A stretch of DNA of 64,000 nt from an uncultured Gammaproteobacteria bacterium (lineage in GTDB: Bacteria > Pseudomonadota > Gammaproteobacteria > Pseudomonadales > Pseudohongiellaceae): contig CAJXRP010000001.1 in NCBI GenBank assembly GCA_913060495.1, forward strand, positions 124,001 to 188,000. Reading direction: 5' to 3'. Shown piece by piece: positions 1 through 11,141 of this stretch. The notes beneath the pieces are model-generated. The model saw only the letters and a program-made list of their open reading frames with translations, made no database searches and was not told the DNA's origin. The position numbers and the translations under genes were made by a program. Each line of letters begins with the position of its first letter. The stretch's first letter is position 1.

Positions 1-2
1 GC

Positions 3-116
3 CATCCGCTGTTCACGGGTTTTATCGAGGCTGCCATAGCGCATCACGAGTCCGCGGGCGAGTCCGATGCAGCTATTGCATCTCCGACGCTAGCGGTGAA
101 TAACGCTCAAGTTTGA
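3..116 (+). CDS. pyrG: CTP synthase, C-terminal end (partial)
   Basis: The window opens inside this gene. The 37 visible residues begin HPLFTGFIEAAI, which matches the extreme C-terminus of the glutamine amidotransferase domain of CTP synthase (UTP + ATP + Gln to CTP), followed by a variable Ala/Ser-rich tail and a TGA stop. It lies 29 bases upstream of kdsA, and pyrG-kdsA-eno is a classic gammaproteobacterial gene order that independently supports the call. Only the tail is visible, so nothing can be said about catalytic residues. Confidence 0.85.
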   Translation, partial: HPLFTGFIEAAIAHHESAGESDAAIASPTLAVNNAQV

Positions 117-145
117 GCGCTAGAAAAAGGGCCCGGTAGCTACTC

Positions 146-991
146 ATGACAGCAAAGCAAATTAAGCTTGGTGATTTTACGATTGCCAACGATCAACCTT
201 TTGTCCTATTCGCCGGCATGAACGTGTTGGAGTCTAGGGACTTGGCTATGACAGTGGCCGAGCAATTCCACAATGTCACGAATGAGCTGAATATCCCCTA
301 TGTATTCAAGGCTTCATTCGATAAGGCAAACCGCTCCTCAAAAGACTCCTACCGTGGCCCCGGCTTAGACGAGGGTTTAAAGATACTCGCCGAGATCAAA
401 CAGCAGTTTTCTGTTCCGGTGATCACCGACGTACATGAAGTGTCTCAGGTAGCTCCCGCAGCGGAGGTTGCAGACATTTTGCAGCTGCCCGCGTTCCTGT
501 CTAGACAGACGGATCTGGTTGTCGCCATGGCGGAAAGTGACGCAATCATCAATATTAAGAAGGCGCAGTTTCTAGCGCCGCAGGAAATGGGGCATATCCT
601 TAAGAAATTTGAGTCGGCAGGCAACGATAGGCTGATTCTCTGCGAGCGGGGCAGTAGTTTTGGCTACAACAACTTGGTAGTCGACATGCTCGGTTTCGCG
701 GTCATGAAGCAATTTGGCAGTCCGCTGATGTTCGACGCGACCCATGCCTTGCAGAAGCCAGGCGGCCTCGCTGATGCCGCCGGTGGGCGCCGCGCTGATG
801 TTACTGCGCTTTCTCGTGCAGGCTTGTCGCAGGGTATCGCAGGCCTATTTATCGAGGCACATCCGGACCCAGACAAGGCGCGCTGTGATGGCCCCTGCGC
901 ATTAAGGCTGGAAGCTGTTCGGCCCTTCTTGCAGCAGATGCGAGACCTGGATGCACTAATAAAGTCGCTACCTGAGCTAGATACAGCATAG
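146..991 (+). CDS. kdsA: 3-deoxy-8-phosphooctulonate (Kdo-8-P) synthase
   Basis: Condenses phosphoenolpyruvate with D-arabinose 5-phosphate to Kdo-8-phosphate, the cytosolic entry step to the inner core of lipopolysaccharide. The 281 residues match the usual family length. The substrate-binding stretch [12 protein letters not shown] lies at about residues 54-65, and [21 protein letters not shown] lies near the C-terminus. Residue 26 in FAGMNVLES is Asn, the residue found in metal-independent (E. coli-type) enzymes, where the metal-dependent class has Cys. It sits between pyrG and eno, as in many gammaproteobacteria. The organism therefore makes Kdo-containing LPS. Confidence 0.97.
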   Translation: MTAKQIKLGDFTIANDQPFVLFAGMNVLESRDLAMTVAEQFHNVTNELNIPYVFKASFDKANRSSKDSYRGPGLDEGLKILAEIKQQFSVPVITDVHEVSQVAPAAEVADILQLPAFLSRQTDLVVAMAESDAIINIKKAQFLAPQEMGHILKKFESAGNDRLILCERGSSFGYNNLVVDMLGFAVMKQFGSPLMFDATHALQKPGGLADAAGGRRADVTALSRAGLSQGIAGLFIEAHPDPDKARCDGPCALRLEAVRPFLQQMRDLDALIKSLPELDTA

Positions 992-1040
992 TCTTTCGGG
1001 TAGTTTAATCTTCATTTTTTGATTTAAGATAAGTTAATAA

Positions 1041-2354
<1,314 letters not shown>

Positions 2355-2484
2355 TCGAGGGCGTTGCAAAAGGAAGGACAGTACGAGAGTGTCAAAAGCA
2401 AATAGTACGACACTTTTACGCCAACTTCTTGCGCACGACATTTTGAATTAGCCTTGGATGGCTCATTCGAAATCGACTTAAAAG

Positions 2485-2511
2485 TGCCTCTGAATCGATA
2501 TGGCAGAGGCA
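2485..2511 (+). other. Hairpin in the eno-ftsB gap
   Basis: The 210-base gap between eno and ftsB contains a perfect 8-bp inverted repeat (TGCCTCTG, 11-nt loop, CAGAGGCA). No T-run follows, so it is not a standard intrinsic terminator. It may be an RNA processing or attenuation structure between the two genes. I see no other gene in the gap. Confidence 0.35.
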
Positions 2512-2564
2512 AGTAACATGTTGAGATCGACCTCCTTGAGGATTCGGTCTCAGCGACAAGGCTT

Positions 2565-2843
2565 ATGAAAATAATATTCGGGTTTCTAGGGTTCGCGTTC
2601 ATCACTTTGCAATACCAGCTTTGGTTAGGTGAAGACAGTGTGCGCACGCTGAATATGCTGGAGCTTGAAGTTGAAGCGCAGCGAACGAACAATGAAGGGC
2701 TAGAACACCGCAACAGATTGGTTGAGATCGAAGTGCTGGATCTCAAGAATGGGCTTGAAGCTGTCGAAGAGCGAGCGCGCTCTGAGCTTGGCATGATAGA
2801 GAAGGGCGAAACATTCTACCTGCTTGTGCCTTCCCAGAAATAA
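2565..2843 (+). CDS. ftsB: Cell division protein FtsB
   Basis: Small bitopic divisome protein that forms the FtsQ-FtsB-FtsL complex and signals to FtsW/FtsI septal peptidoglycan synthesis. The 92 residues show one N-terminal membrane segment (about residues 3-20, IIFGFLGFAFITLQYQLWL) and a periplasmic coiled coil with heptad-like Leu/Glu spacing (about 28-70). A conserved tail follows (RARSELGMIEKGETFYLLV) that is typical of FtsB. Its position directly upstream of ispD is the canonical ftsB-ispD-ispF order. Confidence 0.93.
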   Translation: MKIIFGFLGFAFITLQYQLWLGEDSVRTLNMLELEVEAQRTNNEGLEHRNRLVEIEVLDLKNGLEAVEERARSELGMIEKGETFYLLVPSQK

Positions 2844-2886
2844 TCTAGTTTAATCCGGCTGGCTCCACAATTTAGAAGACACGACT

Positions 2887-3606
2887 ATGACAATATGGGC
2901 TGTCTTGCCTGCCGCAGGCATTGGGCGTCGCATGGGAACCACCATCCCCAAGCAATATCTCTCTATCGATGGGGTTCCGCTGCTCTTGCATTCTTTGCGC
3001 CGGCTGAGCGCTGTTAAGAAAATAGAAAAAATTGTCGTGGTGATTCACCCTGAAGATAGTCATTGGGTTGAACTGCAAGAGTCGGTCTCTGTGGAATTTC
3101 AAAACCGCATTGTAACTGTTATGGGTGGGGATGAGCGCTACCAGTCGGTTCTGAACGGCCTCACCGCAATGACGGAATTCGCAGCCGCAGATGATTGGGT
3201 GTTAGTGCACGATGCCGTCAGGCCCTGTGTGCGCGTTGGCGACATAGAAAAATTGATTGAAGAAGTTTCAGGAAATTCCATAGGGGGTTTGTTAGGGTCT
3301 CCTGTGGACAACACTCTAAAGAGAGTAGATAAAGAATTAGCGGTGATCGAAACCGTCGATAGAAATTCCTATTGGAATGCGCTTACCCCGCAGATGTTTC
3401 GCTTCGCACAGTTAAAACAGTCTATCGAAGCCGTAGTAACTAGCGGTGAGCAGGTGACCGACGAGGCGGCGGCCATGGAGGTCGCAGGCTTTAAGCCCAT
3501 AATGGTTGCCGGCAACAAGGACAATATCAAAATAACTCATGAGGCGGATCTGGTCTTGGCAGGTCAAATTCTAATAAACCAGGCGAGTGATAATGAATCC
3601 AAATAA
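2887..3606 (+). CDS. ispD: 2-C-methyl-D-erythritol 4-phosphate cytidylyltransferase
   Basis: Third step of the MEP isoprenoid pathway: MEP + CTP to CDP-methylerythritol + PPi. The 239 residues carry the nucleotidyltransferase N-terminus AVLPAAGIGRRMG followed by PKQYL, which binds CTP through the conserved Arg and Lys. They also carry VLVHDAVRPCV, which is characteristic of IspD. The gene is 43 bases after ftsB and overlaps the start of ispF, consistent with translational coupling of the two consecutive pathway enzymes. Confidence 0.97.
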   Translation: MTIWAVLPAAGIGRRMGTTIPKQYLSIDGVPLLLHSLRRLSAVKKIEKIVVVIHPEDSHWVELQESVSVEFQNRIVTVMGGDERYQSVLNGLTAMTEFAAADDWVLVHDAVRPCVRVGDIEKLIEEVSGNSIGGLLGSPVDNTLKRVDKELAVIETVDRNSYWNALTPQMFRFAQLKQSIEAVVTSGEQVTDEAAAMEVAGFKPIMVAGNKDNIKITHEADLVLAGQILINQASDNESK

Positions 3607-4096
3607 TATGCGCATCGGTCACGGCTATGACGTGCACCGTTTCGACACTGAGCATCGAGAAGAGAAGCCTCTTACCTTAGCTGGCGTTGTGCTAGCGGAT
3701 AAGATGAGTCTGCTTGCCCATTCCGATGGCGATGTAATTTTGCATGCAGTGTGCGATGCGATACTCGGCGCCCTCGGCGAGGGAGACATCGGGCAACACT
3801 TCCCCGATACAGATGCCAAATTTGCAGGAGCTGCCAGCGGTGATTTATTGCAGCAGGTGCTGATTATAATGGACGCACGCGAACACTATATAGTGAATAT
3901 TGATATTACCGTGATTGCAGAAGTACCGAAGTTGACTCCGCACCGCGTCAATATGATTTCCAGTTTAGCTAATTTGCTCGAATTACCGGAGCAGCGAGTT
4001 AATTTGAAGGCAACTACCACCGAGGGCTTAGGAGCCATTGGCAGGAAAGAAGGTATTGCCTGTGCGGCAGTGGTCTTGCTTGGCGGCCATGCCTGA
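3593..4096 (+). CDS. ispF: 2-C-methyl-D-erythritol 2,4-cyclodiphosphate synthase
   Basis: Fifth MEP-pathway step, cyclising CDP-ME 2-phosphate to MEcPP with release of CMP. The zinc-site motif GHGYDVHRF, the HSDGDVILHAVCDAILG stretch and the C-terminal KATTTEGLGAIGRKEGIAC signature are all present. Three starts are possible: GTG 3587, ATG 3593 and ATG 3608. I chose ATG 3593 because an AGGCGA sequence lies 7-9 bases upstream; 3608 corresponds to the E. coli N-terminus but lacks a ribosome site. The start overlaps the ispD end. Confidence 0.96.
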   Translation: MNPNNMRIGHGYDVHRFDTEHREEKPLTLAGVVLADKMSLLAHSDGDVILHAVCDAILGALGEGDIGQHFPDTDAKFAGAASGDLLQQVLIIMDAREHYIVNIDITVIAEVPKLTPHRVNMISSLANLLELPEQRVNLKATTTEGLGAIGRKEGIACAAVVLLGGHA

Positions 4097-5243
4097 AGAT
4101 TCCCCAGATCAGCCAGTAAGCACTACTGCCCAGACCTTTGCTAGCCTAGACACGCTTGCCTTCGCTAATGGCAAGCCAGTGTTGGCGGCAACCCTCAAAC
4201 AAGAATTCGGCGACTTTCGGGTCGAGGAGCAACTCAGCTTCAAGTTCACGGAGAAGGGCGAGCATGCCTATCTCTGGGTCGAGAAAACAGATCGCTCTAC
4301 CGTCGATGTAGCAAAGAAACTCAGTGAGGTAACCGGCGTTCACGGTTCTGAGATAGGCTATTCAGGCATGAAGGACCGCCGTGCCCAGACGCGGCAGTGG
4401 TTCAGCATAAAGTTGCCAGCGGGTAGGGAGGAGGAGCTTGCCGCCTGTGAGAGTGAGTCGCTGCGTATCGTCGAGACCCATAGAAATTCACGCAAGCTTA
4501 AGATCGGTAGCCATCGCTCTAACCACTTCAGAATATTGCTGAGGGATTGCGAGGGCTCAAGAGACGATTTTGAGCAAAGATTGGCCAAGATTAATTCATT
4601 AGGTGTGCCTAACTACTTCGGTTCGCAGCGTTTTGGCAGAGACTTGAGTAACCTCAAACAGGTTCAGGCCTGGATGAGCGCCGAGCTGGATGAGGCTCCG
4701 GCTCCTATGCCAAAGCAACGCTTCAAGCGGGGCATGCTGTTTTCTGCCGCGAGGTCCTATCTATTCAATCAGCTGTTGTCGCGAAGGCTGGAGCTGGGTA
4801 ATTGGAATGCTTATGTGCCTGGCGATGTGCTGAATTTGGATGGAACAGGGCGCTCTTTTGTCCTCAAAGAGCAAGACGAGTGGGATGCGATTCTGCAGCA
4901 GAGGCTGGAAGATTTCGATATTCACATCACCGGCCCTCTCCCGGGCGAGATTGATTCTAAAGATAAGTATGTAAGCTACGGCAAAGCTGCCGATATTGAA
5001 GATGCAGTGTGTAAAGAATTTAATACCTTGCTGGTGGGTTTACGGCATTTCGGTCTACAGGCAGCACGAAGACCGTTGCGTTTTCGGCCCATCGATTTGA
5101 CGTGGGAATGGCTTCAAAGCGAACAATCAGAAGGCTCTAGCGATCTACTGCTGGACTTCTCCCTAGGAAAGGGAGCTTACGCCACGAGCCTGCTCAGAGA
5201 GTTGTGTGTGACTCGAGAGTGCTTTGGTAAGACCGCGAAATAA
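4089..5243 (+). CDS. truD: tRNA pseudouridine(13) synthase TruD
   Basis: Converts U13 of tRNA-Glu to pseudouridine. The family signature GYSGMKDRRAQTRQWFSI includes the catalytic Asp, and NYFGSQRFGRDLSNL and the C-terminal FSLGKGAYATSLLREL are also typical of TruD. The reading frame opens further upstream at 4038, but ATG 4089 overlaps the ispF stop in the normal way and gives 384 residues, closer to the roughly 350 of E. coli TruD. In most gammaproteobacteria surE follows here; in this genome pcm follows directly. Confidence 0.94.
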   Translation: MPEDSPDQPVSTTAQTFASLDTLAFANGKPVLAATLKQEFGDFRVEEQLSFKFTEKGEHAYLWVEKTDRSTVDVAKKLSEVTGVHGSEIGYSGMKDRRAQTRQWFSIKLPAGREEELAACESESLRIVETHRNSRKLKIGSHRSNHFRILLRDCEGSRDDFEQRLAKINSLGVPNYFGSQRFGRDLSNLKQVQAWMSAELDEAPAPMPKQRFKRGMLFSAARSYLFNQLLSRRLELGNWNAYVPGDVLNLDGTGRSFVLKEQDEWDAILQQRLEDFDIHITGPLPGEIDSKDKYVSYGKAADIEDAVCKEFNTLLVGLRHFGLQAARRPLRFRPIDLTWEWLQSEQSEGSSDLLLDFSLGKGAYATSLLRELCVTRECFGKTAK

Positions 5244-5271
5244 TAAAATTAGATGACATAGGATTAGCGAC

Positions 5272-5955
5272 TTGAGCAGTATAGGAAGCAGTAAACCAAA
5301 TCTAAGCGGCATTGGGATGACCTCTCAGCGCACACGAGAACGACTACTGGGTAGGTTGATCGATCAAGGAATAAATAGCATGGAGGTGCTGGACGTTATT
5401 CGTTCCACACCACGGCACATATTTCTGGACGAGGCGCTTTCCCATCGAGCCTATGAGGATGTGGCCCTGCCTATCGGTCACAACCAAACAATTTCACAGC
5501 CCTATGTGGTTGCCAAGATGACAGAGGCCCTGCTGAAAAGCGGACCGTTGGATTCGGTGCTGGAAATCGGCACGGGTTGTGGTTATCAGACCGCCGTGAT
5601 GGCGCAGTTAGCCAAGAACGTTTCCACCGTCGAGCGTATCAAGCCACTGCTGGATCGCGCGAAGAAGAATCTTAAATTGCTGAAGCTGCGCAATATTAAT
5701 TACCGGCACGGAGACGGCAGCGCAGGTTGGGCCAACAATGGCCCCTTTGACGCCATCATTACCACAGCCGCTCCGCAGCAGGTGCCGCGTGACCTATTTG
5801 AACAACTAAAAGACGGTGGGCGTTTGATTATACCCGTGGGTGGTGACGATCAGCAGGAGTTACAACTGATCACGCGTCACGGCAAAGACTTCTCCGCAGA
5901 GGTGCTGGAAGCTGTGCGTTTCGTTCCGCTTTTGGTAGGGCAGTTACACCACTAA
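5272..5955 (+). CDS. pcm: Protein-L-isoaspartate O-methyltransferase
   Basis: Repairs isoaspartyl residues in aged proteins by SAM-dependent methylation. The N-terminal domain contains [23 protein letters not shown], diagnostic of Pcm, and SAM motif I is [16 protein letters not shown]. The TTG start at 5272 has AGGA about 8 bases upstream. An internal ATG at 5317 ([14 protein letters not shown]) matches the N-terminus of Pseudomonas Pcm and could be the true start, which would shorten the protein from 227 to 212 residues. Its neighbour surE is absent. Confidence 0.93.
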   Translation: MSSIGSSKPNLSGIGMTSQRTRERLLGRLIDQGINSMEVLDVIRSTPRHIFLDEALSHRAYEDVALPIGHNQTISQPYVVAKMTEALLKSGPLDSVLEIGTGCGYQTAVMAQLAKNVSTVERIKPLLDRAKKNLKLLKLRNINYRHGDGSAGWANNGPFDAIITTAAPQQVPRDLFEQLKDGGRLIIPVGGDDQQELQLITRHGKDFSAEVLEAVRFVPLLVGQLHH

Positions 5956-5994
5956 GCATTTCTGCATTTAAAACTATTCACCAATGGCTTGACC

Positions 5995-6903
5995 ATGTCC
6001 GACAACTCAAGCACGCACAGGCAGGACGCTACTGACTCCTTGCAGACCCCTCGCGGCAAATTCATGCTGTTCTTGAAAGGGGTTGCCATGGGGCTGGGGG
6101 ATTCTGTCCCCGGCATATCTGGCGGAACTATCGCAGTCATTACCAAAATCTATGATCAGCTGGTGTTTTCTATTCGCGCCGTCGACCTGCGCGCCTGCGC
6201 TTTACTCTTCACCGGCCAGTTCAAGACCTTCTGGCAGCATATCAATGGCACGTTCCTGTTGATCCTCGCGCTAGGAATTTTGTCGGGCTTGTTGATCTCT
6301 GCAAACACCGTGTTGTTTCTTTTGGAGAATTACTTCGCGCCGCTGATGGCTTTTTTTATCGGCATGGTACTGGCGTCTACTGCGCTGCTAAGGCATGAAT
6401 TTTCCCTTGGCGCCTGGCAGAACATCCTCGCCTTGATTCTGGGTTTTTTGTTAGCGACCTCTATAGGTTTTATAACGCCGCACTCTGCAGAGCTCTCGCT
6501 GATCTATGTTTTTTTTAGCGGCGCTATAGCGATTAGCGCGATGATACTTCCAGGCCTATCCGGCGCCTTCATTCTGTTGTTGCTAGGCGTGTATGAGTTC
6601 ATTCTCGGTGCGCTGCTGGGTTTTGATCTGCCTTATATTTTAGTCTTTATACTCGGCTGCGCCGCAGGCCTGCTCGCTTTCTCTAGAGTTTTGTCCTGGA
6701 TGCTGTGTGATCACCATCAGTTGAGCTATGGTTTTATAACAGGAATGTTGTTGGGTTCGGTATCAGCACTCTGGCCTTGGCAAGAAGCCGATGAAGGCTA
6801 CACGATGCTGCTGCCTGCGCTAGTGTGTCTTGTGTTGGGTGTTGCAGTTGTTGTATTACTGCAGATGATATTTTCCACGAAGCCAGCGGAACGTTCTAAC
6901 TAG
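5995..6903 (+). CDS. DUF368 membrane protein, PopT-type undecaprenyl phosphate translocase
   Basis: Polytopic inner-membrane protein of about 302 residues with roughly eight hydrophobic segments. The DUF368 signature LKGVAMGLGDSVPGISGGTIA stands near the N-terminus and a second re-entrant-type motif MILPGLSGAFILLLLGVYE near the middle. DUF368 proteins (PopT) have been shown to return undecaprenyl phosphate across the membrane for cell-wall and polysaccharide lipid carrier recycling; that role here is by family only. The ATG at 5995 is preferred over an in-frame TTG at 5989. It is inserted between pcm and nlpD and ends 1 base before nlpD, so it is probably co-transcribed with that envelope gene. 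Confidence 0.85.
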   Translation: MSDNSSTHRQDATDSLQTPRGKFMLFLKGVAMGLGDSVPGISGGTIAVITKIYDQLVFSIRAVDLRACALLFTGQFKTFWQHINGTFLLILALGILSGLLISANTVLFLLENYFAPLMAFFIGMVLASTALLRHEFSLGAWQNILALILGFLLATSIGFITPHSAELSLIYVFFSGAIAISAMILPGLSGAFILLLLGVYEFILGALLGFDLPYILVFILGCAAGLLAFSRVLSWMLCDHHQLSYGFITGMLLGSVSALWPWQEADEGYTMLLPALVCLVLGVAVVVLLQMIFSTKPAERSN

Positions 6904-6904
6904 T

Positions 6905-7867
6905 ATGAATTCCCTACACCGACAATTTCGTAATTTTCGCGCGCCCCTTATCATGGGCTGTGCTCTGCTGTTCGCCTCCTGTGGTGGTGGCTATCAGGCG
7001 CCTATGGTGGAGCAGGGTGAGCAGCAAGTTGTTACTGCACCGATCATTGTCGATAGTTCAACTCCCGAAAGCAGCTTTCGCATTGAGAGCTCAAGGCCGG
7101 TTAGTGTTTCTTCAAGTGACGCTAGCAACGGATCGCCACCGCAAGTGTTGTCATCGAACTCGGGGCGCACTGTGACTCGCTCTCAGGCTGTTCAAGATAG
7201 CCCTGCTAGATCTGCTGCCACGGCGCATCGCGTGCGCTCAGGTGACACCTTGTTCTCTATCGCTTTTCAATACGATCTTGATTTTCGCAGCCTGGCGATA
7301 GCCAATGGATTGAATCCTCCCTATACCATCTTTGTCGACCAAGAAATTAATTTGGACCTGAGCAAATCAGTGCGCAGTGCCAGCGGGGTATCAACTGCGA
7401 ATCTAGGCACGGCGGTTGGCAATAACTCGGTGGCTCGAGCTAGAGCAAGCGGAGGAACATCCGGCTCTGTATTGCGTCAGCCGGTTAGTAGAACGCCACA
7501 GGCAATAACTTGGCAGTGGCCCCATCGAGGGCGTGTGCTGAAGGGCTTTCAATCCGGTGTCAGTAAAGGCTTGGATATAGCAGGCAGCGTTGGCGACCCC
7601 GTGTTGGCCGCCGGCGATGGAGATGTGGTGTACTCGGGTCGTAATGTTCAAGGCTCTGGAGACTTAATTATTGTTCGCCACAGCGATCGCTATCTCAGTG
7701 CCTATGCCCACAACAGTCGTTTGCTGGTGAACGAGGGCAGTCGTGTCCGCGCGGGAGAGAAGATAGCCGAGGTTGGCGAAAACTCTGCAGGTGTAGCGAT
7801 GCTGCACTTTGAGATTCGTGAAGCGGGGGATTCGGTGGACCCGTCCAGACTCTTGCCTTCTAACTAG
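6905..7867 (+). CDS. nlpD: NlpD-type LysM/M23 lipoprotein, amidase activator
   Basis: Outer-membrane lipoprotein that activates septal amidases during cell separation. The signal peptide ends in the lipobox LFASC (about residues 22-26). It is followed by a Ser/Gly-rich linker, a LysM domain (HRVRSGDTLFSIAFQYDLDF, about 108-150) and a C-terminal M23/LytM domain (about 200-318). The LytM domain is degenerate: the first metal-binding His of active peptidases is replaced (SKGLDIAG), as in E. coli NlpD, which is an activator and not an enzyme. The gene normally has rpoS directly downstream. Here a terminator and fdxA follow instead. Confidence 0.92.
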   Translation: MNSLHRQFRNFRAPLIMGCALLFASCGGGYQAPMVEQGEQQVVTAPIIVDSSTPESSFRIESSRPVSVSSSDASNGSPPQVLSSNSGRTVTRSQAVQDSPARSAATAHRVRSGDTLFSIAFQYDLDFRSLAIANGLNPPYTIFVDQEINLDLSKSVRSASGVSTANLGTAVGNNSVARARASGGTSGSVLRQPVSRTPQAITWQWPHRGRVLKGFQSGVSKGLDIAGSVGDPVLAAGDGDVVYSGRNVQGSGDLIIVRHSDRYLSAYAHNSRLLVNEGSRVRAGEKIAEVGENSAGVAMLHFEIREAGDSVDPSRLLPSN

Positions 7868-7903
7868 CGCTTCGAAGAAGTTGTAAGGAAAGGTATATAG
7901 CAG

Positions 7904-7939
7904 AAACGAAAACGCAGACTGATGCCTGCGTTTTCGTTT
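7904..7939. terminator. Bidirectional intrinsic terminator between nlpD and fdxA
   Basis: A perfect 14-bp inverted repeat with an 8-nt loop is flanked by A-run and T-run (AAACGAAAACGCAG ... CTGCGTTTTCGTTT). The poly-T side serves nlpD on the plus strand, and the complementary poly-A side serves fdxA arriving from the minus strand. It occupies the place where rpoS would be expected. Confidence 0.9.
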
Positions 7940-8002
7940 TATCTTTTAGTGCTGGTGCTGATAGTGTAGACAGTGCTCTGAGAGCGATGCAGTGGCTGGC
8001 GA

Positions 8003-8326
8003 CTAGCGCTCAAGAAACTGCAGCTTCTCTTTCTTGTCAGTCCATTCCTCTGCATCGGGCAGGGCATCTTTCTTCTCAGTGATGTTTGGCCAAACTTCCG
8101 CCAACTCGGCGTTCAAGGCAAGGAAACCCTGCTGATCTTCTGGCAGTTCGTCTTCCGCGTAGATTGCGTCAACTGGGCACTCCGGCTCGCATAGCGCACA
8201 GTCGATGCACTCGTCGGGGTGGATTACCAGAAAGTTAGGTCCTTCGTAGAAACAGTCTACGGGGCATACTTCAACACAGTCAGTGTGCTTACAGCGAATA
8301 CAGTTGTCACCTACTATGAATGTCAT
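8003..8326 (-). CDS. fdxA: 7Fe ferredoxin FdxA (3Fe-4S/4Fe-4S)
   Basis: Low-potential electron carrier closely resembling Azotobacter ferredoxin I. The 107 residues contain the complete cysteine pattern: [17 protein letters not shown] for the N-terminal clusters, [12 protein letters not shown] for the second 4Fe-4S set. The family-specific C-terminal extension [17 protein letters not shown] is also present. It is convergent with nlpD and lies downstream of, and on the same strand as, mutS. fdxA-mutS is the Pseudomonas arrangement. The partner enzyme is not visible here. Confidence 0.96.
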   Translation of the reverse strand: MTFIVGDNCIRCKHTDCVEVCPVDCFYEGPNFLVIHPDECIDCALCEPECPVDAIYAEDELPEDQQGFLALNAELAEVWPNITEKKDALPDAEEWTDKKEKLQFLER

Positions 8327-8519
8327 GTTATCTCCAACCCTTTGATTCTGGTAATTCTGGCTAATCTTTGCAATTGCGCCAATCTGGCTTGTCGCTTCAC
8401 TTAGCTGCCTTTTAACGGCTAATGGCGCGGCCTCGCGGCGTGCATTCTATCAGTTTTTTTCGGCAGTTTTCCATTCGGCTAGAGGATTTATTGGCTTAGT
8501 CCCTAGTTTGGGCCCACAT

Positions 8520-11141
8520 TCAGCTATCTGCTTTCTGTTTCAGCTCATAAAGAATTTTCAGCGCTTCTTTCGCGGTGATCTCATCGACTTCCAGCCTCTG
8601 CAGAAAGTCCACGGCAGGATGGGGCACGGTGGCAAACATCTCACTCTGAAATGGCGAGCTGGTCTCTGCTGAGGGCGGCGCTGGGGATGTGGAGGGGCTG
8701 ACCGCAGTTGTTGCTTGAGCCGGCGTGTCATTCTCCAATTGCTGCAATTTTTCTCGGGCCTTCTCGATAACTGCGCGCGGTATACCCGCCAGCTGAGCTA
8801 CCTGCAGGCCATAGCTCTGGTTGGCTGGCCCCGCCTTGACGGCATGCAGGAATACGATGCCATTGTCGTGCTCGATCGCATCCAGATGCACGTTAACGAT
8901 CGCAGGATAAGTTTCCGGCAGGATGGTAAGTTCGAAGTAATGTGTGGCGAAAAGGGTGTAGGCCTTTACGTGTTCTGCGATATACACCGAGGCGGCCCAT
9001 GCCAGTGATAGGCCGTCGAAAGTGCTGGTGCCTCTGCCAATCTCATCCATAAGCACTAGGCTGTTTTCGGTGGCGTTGTGCAGGATATTCGCCGTTTCGG
9101 TCATTTCCACCATGAAAGTAGAGCGGCCACCGGCGAGATCGTCGGATGAGCCGATACGAGTAAAGATTCTATCGATGGGTCCCAACGTTACTGCAGTTGC
9201 CGGCACATGGCTGCCACACAAAGCGAGCAGGGTGATGAGTGCGGTCTGCCGCATATAGGTGGACTTACCGCCCATGTTTGGTCCGGTAATGATTAGCATC
9301 TTCTGCGCGAGGTTTAGACAGACGTCGTTAGCAACGAATGTGTCTGCAGTGACTTTCTCCACAACCGGATGTCTGCCGCCTTCGATAGTTATGCCCGGCT
9401 CATCGCTTAACACCGGCTCACAGTATTCAAGGTTCACCGCGCGTTCGGCGAAGCAATTCAGCACATCCAGTTCGGCGAGAGCCTCGGCGCTGACGATCAA
9501 GCGAGTAAGCTCCGTTGCGAGCTCTTCTATCAGGGCATCATACAGAGCCTTCTCGCGGCTCAGAGATTTGCTGCGCGCGCTCAACACCTTGTCTTCAAAT
9601 TCTTTCAGTTCCGGGGTGATGAAACGCTCGGCGTTCTTCAGTGTTTGGCGGCGCACGTATTCCGCGGGCAATTCGGCACCGGCCTGGCCCTTGCTGATTT
9701 CTATGTAATAACCGTGCACACGGTTGTAGCCGACCTTGAGCGTGGCGATGCCGGTGCGCTCCTTTTCTCGAACCTCAAGATCGATTAGATACTGGCCGGC
9801 GTTGCTGCTGAGGTTGCGAAGTTCGTCGAGCTCGGCGTCATAACCTGTGGCGATCACGCCTCCCTCGCGGATAACCACGGGTGGGTTTTCTTCCAATGCG
9901 CGAACTAACAGTTCACTTTGCTGCGGATACTCACCGATACGCTGCGCCAGATCGGCAACGTAGCTTGATGGTATGGCAGTCAGCTGCTGCTGTAATTCAG
10001 GCAGTTGATTGAGGCCGTCACGCAGCTTGGCGAGATCACGGGGTCGCGCCGACCGTAGCCCGAGTCTAGCGATGATGCGTTCTAGATCACCAATGGTTTT
10101 TAGCACTTCGTGCAGTGCTTCAAAGCGGTAGTCGCTCTTCAATGCGGCGACGGCCTGTTGCCGCTGTTGCAGTTGTGCGCGGTCCCGAAGCGGTCGATTG
10201 ATCCAGCGAGAGAGTAGACGGCTTCCCATCGACGTTGCCGTGCGGTCGATGATAGAGAGCAGCGTATTGTCTTTGCCCCCGGCTAGATTGATATCCAGCT
10301 CGAGATTGCGGCGACTGGCGGCATCCAAGATGACGCTATCTTCTTGACGCTCCACCTGTATGCCTTGAATATGTGGCAGGTCCGATTTCTGTGTTTCCCG
10401 TGCGTATTGAATCAGGCAGCCAGCGGCCTGTAAGGCGGCGCTTAAATCGTGGCAATCGAAGGCGGAGAGGTCGCGGGTATTAAAATGCTCGGTGAGGATG
10501 CGATTGGCGTTCTCTAGCTCGAACTCCCAAATCGGCCGCCTGCGCTTAGCAGGGTGATTAAGGGCTGCTTCAACTTCCGTTAGCTCTTCCTGCAGCAGTA
10601 TCTCCGCCGGTTGAATGCGGCCTATCTCCGAGGTTAGGGCATCGAGACCTAACATTTCACTCAGCACGAACCTGCCGCTGCTGATATTCATGAAGGCGAT
10701 GCCGTAGGTTTTCTGTGAGCTGCCGCTGCCGGCCGTCGCGCTGATGGCAAGTAAGCAGTTGTCGCGACTCTCGTCGAGTAGGGCTTCATCGCTAACGGTT
10801 CCCGGCGTGATGATTCGAACTACCTGTCTCTCAACGGGTCCCTTGCTGGTGGCAGGGTCTCCAATCTGTTCGCAGATAGCGACCGACACCCCAGCTTCAA
10901 CTAGTTTTGCTAGATAGCGGTCCGCCGCATGATAGGGAATGCCGCACATGGGAATAGGTTCGCCAGCGGCCTTGCCGCGTGCGGTGAGGGTAATGTCTAG
11001 GATGTTGGCTGCACTCTTCGCATCTTCGAAGAACAACTCATAGAAATCACCCATGCGATAGAACAATAGGCTGTCTTGATGCTGAGCTTTGATGCGCAAA
11101 AACTGCTGCATCATGGGCGTGTGTGTTGGCGCGTCGGTCAA
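8520..11141 (-). CDS. mutS: DNA mismatch repair protein MutS
   Basis: Mismatch recognition ATPase. The mismatch-sensing Phe-x-Glu motif is at about residues 33-35 in [11 protein letters not shown]. Walker A ([14 protein letters not shown]) lies near residue 620, Walker B in [17 protein letters not shown], and the His of the signature in [10 protein letters not shown]. The C-terminal helix-hairpin ends [19 protein letters not shown], the tetramer/beta-clamp region. 873 residues is slightly longer than E. coli MutS (853), with a variable Pro/Ser/Thr/Ala linker near 810-835. It is divergent from pncC across about 205 bases. Confidence 0.98.
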   Translation of the reverse strand: MTDAPTHTPMMQQFLRIKAQHQDSLLFYRMGDFYELFFEDAKSAANILDITLTARGKAAGEPIPMCGIPYHAADRYLAKLVEAGVSVAICEQIGDPATSKGPVERQVVRIITPGTVSDEALLDESRDNCLLAISATAGSGSSQKTYGIAFMNISSGRFVLSEMLGLDALTSEIGRIQPAEILLQEELTEVEAALNHPAKRRRPIWEFELENANRILTEHFNTRDLSAFDCHDLSAALQAAGCLIQYARETQKSDLPHIQGIQVERQEDSVILDAASRRNLELDINLAGGKDNTLLSIIDRTATSMGSRLLSRWINRPLRDRAQLQQRQQAVAALKSDYRFEALHEVLKTIGDLERIIARLGLRSARPRDLAKLRDGLNQLPELQQQLTAIPSSYVADLAQRIGEYPQQSELLVRALEENPPVVIREGGVIATGYDAELDELRNLSSNAGQYLIDLEVREKERTGIATLKVGYNRVHGYYIEISKGQAGAELPAEYVRRQTLKNAERFITPELKEFEDKVLSARSKSLSREKALYDALIEELATELTRLIVSAEALAELDVLNCFAERAVNLEYCEPVLSDEPGITIEGGRHPVVEKVTADTFVANDVCLNLAQKMLIITGPNMGGKSTYMRQTALITLLALCGSHVPATAVTLGPIDRIFTRIGSSDDLAGGRSTFMVEMTETANILHNATENSLVLMDEIGRGTSTFDGLSLAWAASVYIAEHVKAYTLFATHYFELTILPETYPAIVNVHLDAIEHDNGIVFLHAVKAGPANQSYGLQVAQLAGIPRAVIEKAREKLQQLENDTPAQATTAVSPSTSPAPPSAETSSPFQSEMFATVPHPAVDFLQRLEVDEITAKEALKILYELKQKADS

